Assembly (NCBI GenBank): GCA_001803815.1
Contig: MHEL01000168.1
Coordinates: forward strand, 1-5,316
DNA from: Nitrospirae bacterium RBG_19FT_COMBO_42_15
Lineage (GTDB): Bacteria > Nitrospirota > CAKKRA01 > 9FT-COMBO-42-15
DNA: 5,316 nt
Direction: 5' to 3'
The notes under the pieces are model-generated. The model was not told where the DNA came from and ran no database searches. It saw only the letters and a list, made by a program, of their open reading frames with translations. Position numbers and translations under genes: made by a program. Position 1 is the first letter of the stretch, and every line of letters begins with the position of its first letter. Shown here piece by piece: positions 1 to 5,316 of this stretch.

Positions 1-872
1 TCATCGCAGTATTTATTTATAATATCTTTTAGCTCCTCAAGCCTCTCCTCCACGCCTTTTGCCTCCTCACGCATCCTTACATATTTCTCTACTACCTCTT
101 TTATCGTTGCTCTGCCTTCTATATCTTCTAATACGCCAGTCTTTTCTGCAGGGTATTTGTCCTTAAAATAAGGGCAAAGATGGGGAAAGTCGCATGGGCA
201 ATAGTCATTAAGCCTTGCATCAAACTCCTCATTTCTTATTTTATCTGCAATACTGAGTATCTCATCTCTTATCTTCTCTACCTTATCATCTGAATACCTT
301 TCTGTTGATATCGGTATTTGTGTGCGGAGTTGATAATAGGTTAATCTTTCCACTCGTACACCAAGCTGCAATTCAACGACCATCTGATATATTGCAAGCT
401 GCTGGCTCTCTTTCAATTTATCAATTGTAATAGGATTGGCATTGGACTTGTAGTCTATTATCTCAATGCCTTTTTCGAGCCTGTCTATCCTGTCTATCTT
501 TGCCCTGAGCTTTATGGCGCCAATATCTATGATATAATCCCCTTCAACAGACATAGGCAATTTAAAGTCTTTAATATTTTTATTATAAAACTCTGTTAAA
601 ACCTCCTTGCCATAATCAAAATACCTCTTTTCTTCCTCCTCACTATCGTAACCCTCCCTTACCCAGTTTTGTCTATAGTATGCTAATATCTTTTTAAGCG
701 GCGGCGGGGGAGGCACTTTAATATCATACATAAACTCAAGCGCCTTATGAAGGCTGTCGCCAAAACTGAGCGGAGCCCTTGGCTTTGGCTTAAGGCCGTC
801 TACATACCGCAGCTTATAAAGAAGCGGGCATTGCTGGTACAGGCTGATTGAGCTGTAGCTTAATGGACGCAT
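1..872 (-). CDS. PD-(D/E)XK (RecB/AddB/Cas4-like) nuclease, 3' end outside window
   Basis: This is the N-terminal 290 codons of a nuclease-like protein, open throughout, with its C-terminus beyond position 1. The ATG at 872 is favoured because an in-frame TGA lies four codons upstream. Visible features are a SYSSISLYQQCPLLYKLRY opening (residues 5-23), a FGDSLHKALE segment with H42, the AKIDRID strand with D127, IIDYK with D140 and K142, and the QQLAIY helix (157-162). These match the H, D, D-x-K and Q-x3-Y motifs of the RecB-type (PDDEXK_1) fold. C15 with C225, C227 and C233 resembles the iron-sulfur cysteine set of AddB/Cas4-type nucleases. After the cysteines comes a charged helical, possibly coiled-coil stretch (about 255-287). 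No helicase motifs are seen, so it is likely a stand-alone DNA exonuclease in repair or recombination; the exact role is unknown. The family call is firm; the gene name is not. Confidence 0.85.
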   Translation of the reverse strand, partial: MRPLSYSSISLYQQCPLLYKLRYVDGLKPKPRAPLSFGDSLHKALEFMYDIKVPPPPPLKKILAYYRQNWVREGYDSEEEEKRYFDYGKEVLTEFYNKNIKDFKLPMSVEGDYIIDIGAIKLRAKIDRIDRLEKGIEIIDYKSNANPITIDKLKESQQLAIYQMVVELQLGVRVERLTYYQLRTQIPISTERYSDDKVEKIRDEILSIADKIRNEEFDARLNDYCPCDFPHLCPYFKDKYPAEKTGVLEDIEGRATIKEVVEKYVRMREEAKGVEERLEELKDIINKYCD

Positions 873-900
873 TGGTTTGTCTCACGGCTATTTTAGCACT

Positions 901-929
901 ATTATATATTTTGTAAATAGTATATTAAA
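901..929 (-). promoter_or_regulatory. Candidate sigma70 promoter for the nuclease gene
   Basis: Read on the minus strand, a perfect TATAAT -10 box lies at 906-901. A weak -35 (TTTAAT, 929-924) sits 17 nt upstream. Transcription would begin near 894, giving a leader of roughly 22 nt before the ATG at 872. The leader has only a weak purine stretch (GTGAGA) before the start codon. The region is AT-rich, so a chance TATAAT is plausible and the -35 is poor. Confidence 0.4.
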
Positions 930-944
930 CTGACCAAATAATCA

Positions 945-973
945 TTGACGGTTTTATTATTGAATGATAAACT
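945..973 (+). promoter_or_regulatory. Candidate extended -10 promoter for panB
   Basis: A TTGACG -35 (945-950, five of six consensus bases) is followed by a 17-nt spacer and a TAAACT -10 (968-973, four of six). The -10 is preceded by TGA at 965-967, fitting the TGn extended -10 element. The predicted transcription start is near 980, only about 3-5 nt before the panB ATG at 984, so the message would be leaderless or nearly so. That agrees with the absence of a Shine-Dalgarno sequence there. Confidence 0.45.
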
Positions 974-983
974 AAAAATAATC

Positions 984-1781
984 ATGAGAATTACTATACC
1001 AGATATTTTAAAGAAAAAGGCAGAAGGCAAGAAGATTACCATGCTTACAGCATACGACTTTCCCTTTGCCCAGATTGTTGACGAGGCAGGGATTGATATT
1101 ATTCTTATTGGCGATTCCCTTTCCATGGTTGTTCAGGGGAATGATACTACCATTCCTGTTACAATGGATGAGATGGTCTACCATACAAGGCTTGTATCAA
1201 AGGCAGTTAAGAATGCGATGGTTATTGGCGATATGCCCTTTATGTCATACCAGATAAGCATTGAAGAGGCTGTTTATAATGCAGGCAGGTTTTTAAAAGA
1301 GGGGGGCGCTCATGCAGTAAAATTAGAAGGCGGCGCCTCTGTATCAGATACAATAAAGGCAATTACAAAGGCTGAGATACCTGTTATGGCGCATATAGGA
1401 CTAACACCGCAGTCTGTCCATAAATTCGGCGGATACAAGGTTCAGGGAAAGGACCCAAAGGTTGCAAAGAGGCTGTTGGCGGATGCAAAGGCAGTTGAAG
1501 AGGCAGGCGCATTTGCCATTGTGCTTGAGGCTATTCCTGCGCCTCTTGCGAGGCAGATTACAAAGACAGTAAAAATTCCAACCATCGGTATTGGCGCAGG
1601 CAAATACTGCGACGGCAATGTCTTAGTGCTTTATGATATGCTGGGGCTATTTAACAGATTTGTCCCAAGGTTTGTTAAGAAATATGCAAATCTGAGGGAA
1701 GATGCATTAAAGGCAGTAAAGAGATTTAAAGAGGATGTTGAAAAGGGGAGGTTTCCTGCAGAGGAGCATAGCTTTAAATAA
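984..1781 (+). CDS. panB: 3-methyl-2-oxobutanoate hydroxymethyltransferase (ketopantoate hydroxymethyltransferase)
   Basis: PanB transfers a hydroxymethyl group from 5,10-methylenetetrahydrofolate to 2-oxoisovalerate, giving ketopantoate, the first committed step of pantothenate and coenzyme A synthesis in the cytoplasm. The ATG at 984 gives 265 residues, matching the usual length of about 264, and begins with the family-typical [12 protein letters not shown]. The TTG at 945 would add 13 unconserved residues. The TIM-barrel signature is complete: KITMLTAYD (17-25), GDSLSM with D44, GDMPFM with D83, AVKLEGG with K113 and E115, HIGLTPQSV (137-145) and VLEAIP with E182. These correspond to the metal- and substrate-binding D45, D84, K112, E114 and E181 of the E. 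coli enzyme. S47 stands where glycine is usual. No Shine-Dalgarno precedes the start. tilS follows after 15 nt, suggesting co-transcription; panC is not adjacent. Confidence 0.97.
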   Translation: MRITIPDILKKKAEGKKITMLTAYDFPFAQIVDEAGIDIILIGDSLSMVVQGNDTTIPVTMDEMVYHTRLVSKAVKNAMVIGDMPFMSYQISIEEAVYNAGRFLKEGGAHAVKLEGGASVSDTIKAITKAEIPVMAHIGLTPQSVHKFGGYKVQGKDPKVAKRLLADAKAVEEAGAFAIVLEAIPAPLARQITKTVKIPTIGIGAGKYCDGNVLVLYDMLGLFNRFVPRFVKKYANLREDALKAVKRFKEDVEKGRFPAEEHSFK

Positions 1782-1796
1782 TGGCTTAATAATAAT

Positions 1797-3230
1797 ATGA
1801 ACGCTGTTTGCGAAATGAGGCCAGTTAAAAAAAGGTCTAAGACCTGTGTAAAGACAGACAGGTTAATAAACAAGGTCAAAGACACAATTGATAGATACAG
1901 TATGCTCAAAAAAGGCGACAACGTGCTTGTCGCTGTATCAGGCGGGCCTGATTCTGTATGTGCATTAGAGGTTCTAAATGCGATAAAGGATGAATATAGC
2001 CTCTCTCTTCATGTGGCGCATCTTAATCATAAATTCAGGAAAGAAGCAGAAAAAGAGGCAGAGTTTGTCAGGAGGTTGGCAGAGGAGAAGGGCATTGCCT
2101 CAACCATTGAGGCTATTGATGTTAAGGAATATTGTATAAAAAAGGGGCTTTCAAAGCAGGAAGGGGCAAGAGAGGTTCGCTATGATTTTCTAAAAAAGGC
2201 TGCTGATAAGATTGGCGCAGCAAAGATTGCAACAGGCCATACAGCAGATGACCAGGCAGAGACATTTCTGATGAGGCTTATAAGGGGTTCAGGCGCTTCA
2301 GGCCTTTCTGCTATCCCTCCAGTGCGCGGAAGAATCATCAGACCATTGATTGAGATAAAAAAATCAGAGGCGCTTGGGTTTCTTAAGGAGAATAATATCA
2401 GATATGTCAAAGACCCAACAAATATCAAACCTGTATATCTGCGAAATAAAATCAGGCTTGAGCTTTTACCTTTACTGGTAAAGAAATATAATCCAAATAT
2501 TGCTGATACCCTTTGCAGGGAAGCTGATATCTTGAGAGAGGATGAGTCCTTTCTCAATGGCATTGCCGATGCTATCTTTAAAGAGATGGTGACAGTTCAG
2601 GAGAAAGGCAGCATCACCCTGAATTATCTTAGATTCAACGGACTTCATCCTGCGATTAAAAAGAGGGTAGTAAGAAGGGCTGTCTCTGAATTAACAGGCG
2701 GCCTGAAGAAGATTTCATATCAACATATAATCTCTGCGATAGATGCGATAAAGAATACCGGCAAGGGGGTGGATTTGCCTGATGATATTAGAATTGAGAG
2801 GGATTATAATAGTCTTTATGTGCGTGTTGTAAAAGCAGAGTCAGCACGCATTCAGGAGGCGGTTCATATTGAAGCGCCGGGCACAACAGGGGTACCATAT
2901 TTTAATATAAAGATAGAGGCAATAATTAATAAAATGGCTGTGGTCTCTGAAAAGGCTGATACTGGCTTATTTGACCTTGATAAGATAAGCCTTCCATTGT
3001 TTGTAAGGGGAAGAAAAGAGGGCGATTATTTCTATCCTGCGGGCATGAAGGGCAGAAAGAAACTGAAGGAGTTTCTGATAGACCATAAGATATCGAGGGT
3101 TGAGAGAGAAAAAATTCCTGTCCTAATAGATAAAAATAATGATATACTGTGGATTATCGGTTTAAGAGTGGATGAGAGGTTTAGGGCTAAGGAAGATACA
3201 AAGAGGAGGCTGATTTTAAGGATAAGTTAA
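1797..3230 (+). CDS. tilS: tRNA(Ile)-lysidine synthetase
   Basis: TilS uses ATP and lysine to convert C34 of tRNA-Ile(CAU) to lysidine, switching it from methionine to isoleucine identity and AUA decoding. The N-type PP-loop SGGPDS is at residues 48-53, followed by HLNH (75-78), the GHTADDQAET segment (147-156) and RLIRGSG, then a KDPTN and YLRNKIR region, all standard for the catalytic domain. The C-terminal domain is also present, starting at LPLFVRGR (399-406) with a GxKKLKEFL-like stretch and ending in an RRLILRI tail. At 477 residues it is full length and intact. The start is less certain: the PP-loop normally lies about 20-30 residues in, and here a basic N-terminal extension with two cysteines precedes it. 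The only other nearby in-frame starts are ATG at 1815 and 1902, and none has a Shine-Dalgarno. It lies 15 nt after panB and 15 nt before hpt, so translational coupling is likely. Confidence 0.96.
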   Translation: MNAVCEMRPVKKRSKTCVKTDRLINKVKDTIDRYSMLKKGDNVLVAVSGGPDSVCALEVLNAIKDEYSLSLHVAHLNHKFRKEAEKEAEFVRRLAEEKGIASTIEAIDVKEYCIKKGLSKQEGAREVRYDFLKKAADKIGAAKIATGHTADDQAETFLMRLIRGSGASGLSAIPPVRGRIIRPLIEIKKSEALGFLKENNIRYVKDPTNIKPVYLRNKIRLELLPLLVKKYNPNIADTLCREADILREDESFLNGIADAIFKEMVTVQEKGSITLNYLRFNGLHPAIKKRVVRRAVSELTGGLKKISYQHIISAIDAIKNTGKGVDLPDDIRIERDYNSLYVRVVKAESARIQEAVHIEAPGTTGVPYFNIKIEAIINKMAVVSEKADTGLFDLDKISLPLFVRGRKEGDYFYPAGMKGRKKLKEFLIDHKISRVEREKIPVLIDKNNDILWIIGLRVDERFRAKEDTKRRLILRIS

Positions 3231-3234
3231 AAGC

Positions 3235-3240
3235 GGAGGT
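3235..3240 (+). promoter_or_regulatory. Strong ribosome binding site of hpt
   Basis: GGAGGT lies 5 nt before the ATG at 3246, inside the 15-nt gap after the tilS stop. It fixes the hpt start and contrasts with panB and tilS, which lack a recognisable Shine-Dalgarno. Confidence 0.85.
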
Positions 3241-3245
3241 TAATC

Positions 3246-3785
3246 ATGGAAAGGCTTTACGGCAAGCCATTGCTGAATCAGGAAGATATCCACAAAAGGG
3301 TTAGGGAGCTTGGGCATCAGATTGCAGCAGATTATGAGGGCAAGGATTTATTTATGATCGGCATATTAAAGGGCGCCTATAATTTTTTTTCAGACTTAAC
3401 AAGGGCGGTAATGCTCCCTGTAAGGATAGATTTTGTTATAGCAACAAGCTATGGCTTGGCAACCTCAACATCCGGTGTAGTTAGGATAATCTCTGATTTA
3501 ACAGAGGATATTGCAGGCAAGGATGTGCTGATGGTTGATGATATAATTGACTCAGGTGTTACAACGGATTTTATGAAGAGGCACCTCCTTTCCAAGAGGC
3601 CGGGGAGCCTTAAGACCTGCGTGCTCCTTGATAAAAAAGAGAGGAGAAAGGTTGCTATAGAGGCTGATTATGCGGGTTTTGCAATACCGAATAAGTATGT
3701 TGTCGGCTACGGCCTTGATTATCAGAATAAATACAGGAATCTGCCGTACATAGCTGTTCTTGATGTAAACGAGGCCCAAACTTAG
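3246..3785 (+). CDS. hpt: Hypoxanthine phosphoribosyltransferase
   Basis: This enzyme salvages hypoxanthine, and often guanine, by joining it to PRPP to give IMP or GMP in the cytoplasm. The 179-residue length is normal. The GILKGA loop (39-44), the SYG flexible-loop residues (68-70) and the PRPP-binding signature MVDDIIDSGVT are present, with D98 and D99 as the acidic pair and D102 as the likely catalytic base. The purine-binding end DYAGFAIPNKYVVGYGLDY, followed by YRNLPYIAVL, is characteristic of bacterial HPRT. The second acidic position is D where E is more common, and DSG replaces the usual DTG; both are mild changes. The start is fixed by GGAGGT at 3235. Placement between tilS and ftsH matches the common tilS-hpt-ftsH cluster. 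Whether it favours hypoxanthine or guanine cannot be told from sequence. Confidence 0.96.
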   Translation: MERLYGKPLLNQEDIHKRVRELGHQIAADYEGKDLFMIGILKGAYNFFSDLTRAVMLPVRIDFVIATSYGLATSTSGVVRIISDLTEDIAGKDVLMVDDIIDSGVTTDFMKRHLLSKRPGSLKTCVLLDKKERRKVAIEADYAGFAIPNKYVVGYGLDYQNKYRNLPYIAVLDVNEAQT

Positions 3786-3819
3786 GCATAGGAGGCATCT
3801 GCTGCCTGCTGCCAAGTTT
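3778..3819 (+). terminator. Hairpin across the hpt stop codon, possible terminator without U-tract
   Basis: AAACTT (3778-3783) and GGCA (3785-3788) pair with TGCC (3810-3813) and AAGTTT (3814-3819), forming a 10-bp stem with one bulged A (3784, inside the TAG stop). Inside it, AGGCA (3793-3797) pairs with TGCCT (3803-3807) around a 5-nt loop. No T-run follows, so it is not a canonical intrinsic terminator. It could slow polymerase, protect the 3' end of the upstream message, or partly separate hpt from ftsH. Confidence 0.45.
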
Positions 3820-3836
3820 CACAAGATGAGTTTGTG

Positions 3837-3865
3837 TTGAAAAAGATGTTATTATTTGGTATAAT
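3837..3865 (+). promoter_or_regulatory. Sigma70-type promoter with extended -10, driving ftsH
   Basis: TTGAAA (3837-3842) and a perfect TATAAT (3860-3865) are separated by exactly 17 nt, and TGG at 3857-3859 supplies a TGn extended -10. The start would fall near 3872, leaving a leader of about 42 nt before the ftsH ATG. It does not match the sigma32 heat-shock consensus (no CCCCAT-like -10). It lets ftsH be transcribed independently of panB-tilS-hpt. Confidence 0.75.
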
Positions 3866-3898
3866 TCTTTACAGTTTTATTTTTATCAGAGGACTATC

Positions 3899-3904
3899 AG
3901 GAGG
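3899..3904 (+). promoter_or_regulatory. Ribosome binding site of ftsH
   Basis: AGGAGG lies 9 nt before the ATG at 3914 and fixes the start. A similar TATCAG-AGGA stretch occurs just upstream at 3884-3893, a near-copy of the TATCAGGAGGA containing this site. Confidence 0.85.
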
Positions 3905-3913
3905 ATTTAACAG

Positions 3914-5316
3914 ATGAATTATAAAGGTCTTGGCCTGTGGCTTGTGGTTGGTCTGGTGATGATACTTATCTTTACCCATTTCAGCACAGTTAAGCCGCAG
4001 GAAGAAGAGGTAATCTTCAGCGATTTTATGAAAAAGGTGGGAAATGGCGAGGTTACTGAGGTTACCATAAAAGAGAATTATATTATGGGAAAACTTAAGG
4101 ACAACACCAAATTCCGCACCTATACAGCAAATTATCCCAACCTTATAGACGAGCTCAGGGAAAAGGATGTAAAGATAACAGTGCGGCCTGTAGATGATAA
4201 TAAATGGTATGCCTTTTTACTGAATTGGGGGCCTATGCTCATCTTACTGGGCATCTGGATATTCTTTATGCGGCAGATGCAGACAGGCGGCAATAAGGCG
4301 CTCTCATTTGGAAAAAGCCGTGCAAAGCTCCTTAACGCAGCGCAAAAAAAGATAACCTTTGCTGATGTGGCAGGCGTTGACGAGGCAAAGGAAGAGGTTG
4401 TAGAGATAGTTGATTTTTTAAAAGACCCGCAGAAATTCCAGAAGCTCGGAGGAAGGATACCAAAGGGTGTTCTTGTAGTCGGACCTCCGGGGACAGGTAA
4501 GACACTCCTTGCAAGGGCTATCGCAGGCGAGGCTGATGTCCCATTTTTTAACATAAGCGGCTCAGACTTTGTAGAGATGTTTGTTGGCGTTGGCGCATCA
4601 CGGGTAAGGGACCTCTTTGAACAGGGCAAGAAGAATGCGCCTTGCATTATATTCATAGATGAGATTGATGCAGTTGGAAGGCACAGGGGCGCCGGCTTAG
4701 GAGGCGGCCATGATGAAAGGGAGCAGACATTAAACCAGCTTCTTGTTGAGATGGACGGCTTTGATACCAATGAAGGCGTAATCTTAATAGCAGCAACAAA
4801 CAGGCCTGATGTATTAGACCCGGCGCTCTTAAGGCCTGGCAGGTTTGACAGGCAGATTGTTGTATCAAGGCCTGATATCAAAGGCAGGCTGGGTATACTG
4901 AATGTACATACAAAAAAGCTGACGCTGTCAAAGGATGTAAACCTTGAGGTGATTGCAAGGGGAACACCTGGATTTACTGGCGCTGATTTGTCCAATCTTG
5001 TTAATGAGGCAGCCCTGCTTGCAGCAAGGCGGTCAAAGAAATTGGTTGAGATGAATGATTTTGAGGATGCGAAGGACAAGGTGCTGATGGGTGTTGAGAG
5101 AAGGAGCATGTTTATAAATGAGGAAGAAAAGAAGAACACCGCATATCACGAGGCAGGACACGCCCTTGTTGCAAAGCTTATCCCCGGCACAGATCCTATT
5201 CATAAGGTAACAATAATTCCGCGCGGAAACGCGCTTGGACTTACACAGCAGCTTCCAACAGATGACAGGTATACCTATCCGAGGGAGTTTCTGCACAATA
5301 CCATTGCAGTGCTTCT
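3914..5316 (+). CDS. ftsH: ATP-dependent zinc metalloprotease FtsH, 3' end outside window
   Basis: FtsH is a hexameric AAA+ protease anchored in the inner membrane that unfolds and degrades misassembled membrane proteins and some short-lived regulators. The window holds 467 codons; the family is usually about 600-650 residues, so the end of the protease domain is missing. In order: a short N-terminal tail, membrane helix 1 (about 5-22), an extracytoplasmic domain (about 23-98), membrane helix 2 (about 100-119), and the linker ending GKSRAKLL. The AAA+ domain carries Walker A GPPGTGKT (190-197), the pore motif MFVGVG with F223, Walker B FIDE with D249 and E250, N296 of the second region of homology, and arginine fingers R310 and R313. 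HEAGH (412-416) gives two zinc-binding histidines and the catalytic E413. The third zinc ligand would lie past the edge. The start is set by AGGAGG at 3899, and ftsH appears to have its own promoter. All visible key residues are intact. Confidence 0.98.
   Translation, partial: MNYKGLGLWLVVGLVMILIFTHFSTVKPQEEEVIFSDFMKKVGNGEVTEVTIKENYIMGKLKDNTKFRTYTANYPNLIDELREKDVKITVRPVDDNKWYAFLLNWGPMLILLGIWIFFMRQMQTGGNKALSFGKSRAKLLNAAQKKITFADVAGVDEAKEEVVEIVDFLKDPQKFQKLGGRIPKGVLVVGPPGTGKTLLARAIAGEADVPFFNISGSDFVEMFVGVGASRVRDLFEQGKKNAPCIIFIDEIDAVGRHRGAGLGGGHDEREQTLNQLLVEMDGFDTNEGVILIAATNRPDVLDPALLRPGRFDRQIVVSRPDIKGRLGILNVHTKKLTLSKDVNLEVIARGTPGFTGADLSNLVNEAALLAARRSKKLVEMNDFEDAKDKVLMGVERRSMFINEEEKKNTAYHEAGHALVAKLIPGTDPIHKVTIIPRGNALGLTQQLPTDDRYTYPREFLHNTIAVL

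Noticed and set aside
938..970. ATCATT (941-946) and AATGAT (963-968) as an operator-like inverted repeat over the panB promoter
   Set aside because: The arms are only 6 bp in a very AT-rich stretch, where such matches are expected by chance.
945..983. TTG at 945 as the panB start
   Set aside because: It adds 13 residues not seen in PanB proteins and coincides with the -35 box; the ATG at 984 gives the family-typical N-terminus and length.
2180..2563. A 127-codon minus-strand frame inside tilS
   Set aside because: It is antisense to the conserved PP-loop domain of TilS, with no ribosome binding site or recognisable motif.
3552..3815. An 87-codon minus-strand frame over the hpt 3' end
   Set aside because: It overlaps the conserved purine-binding end of Hpt and has no recognisable features.
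3837..3865. A sigma32 heat-shock promoter for ftsH
   Set aside because: The -10 is TATAAT and there is no CCCCAT-like element at heat-shock spacing, so the standard sigma70 reading fits better.
4132..5139. A 335-codon open frame on the minus strand
   Set aside because: It lies wholly within ftsH, whose plus-strand frame carries every AAA+ and protease motif. The antisense product is a serine-rich, low-complexity sequence with no family resemblance, so it is a codon-bias shadow.

Overview
This window reads as an ordinary, moderately AT-rich bacterial chromosomal segment with compact housekeeping genes. The order tilS-hpt-ftsH is a widely conserved bacterial arrangement. Together with the zinc-protease FtsH and a full pantothenate enzyme, it points to a free-living bacterium. 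Codon style and protein flavour are reminiscent of uncultured Deltaproteobacteria- or Nitrospirota-like lineages, but this is an impression and not a demonstrated placement.

Layout: positions 1-872 carry, on the minus strand, the N-terminal 290 codons of a stand-alone PD-(D/E)XK (RecB/AddB/Cas4-like) nuclease with an apparent iron-sulfur cysteine set; its 3' end lies outside the window. Positions 873-983 are a short divergent intergenic region with candidate promoters facing both ways. From 984 to 3785 three plus-strand genes follow with 15-nt gaps: panB (ketopantoate hydroxymethyltransferase), tilS (tRNA-Ile lysidine synthetase) and hpt (hypoxanthine phosphoribosyltransferase). They probably form one transcription unit. 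Positions 3786-3913 hold a hairpin straddling the hpt stop codon, a near-consensus sigma70 promoter with an extended -10, and a strong Shine-Dalgarno sequence. The last gene, ftsH (AAA+ membrane protease), starts at 3914 and runs off the right edge after 467 codons.

The genes share no single pathway: panB feeds coenzyme A synthesis, tilS makes the AUA-decoding isoleucine tRNA, hpt salvages purines, and ftsH does membrane-protein quality control. The linkage of the last three is conserved, while panB in front is a less usual neighbour and panC is not beside it.

I found no previously undescribed system. The points worth a second look are small: a probable leaderless or near-leaderless panB transcript, the cysteine spacing and pentaproline run in the nuclease, the weak translation start of tilS, and the hairpin-plus-promoter arrangement separating hpt from ftsH.
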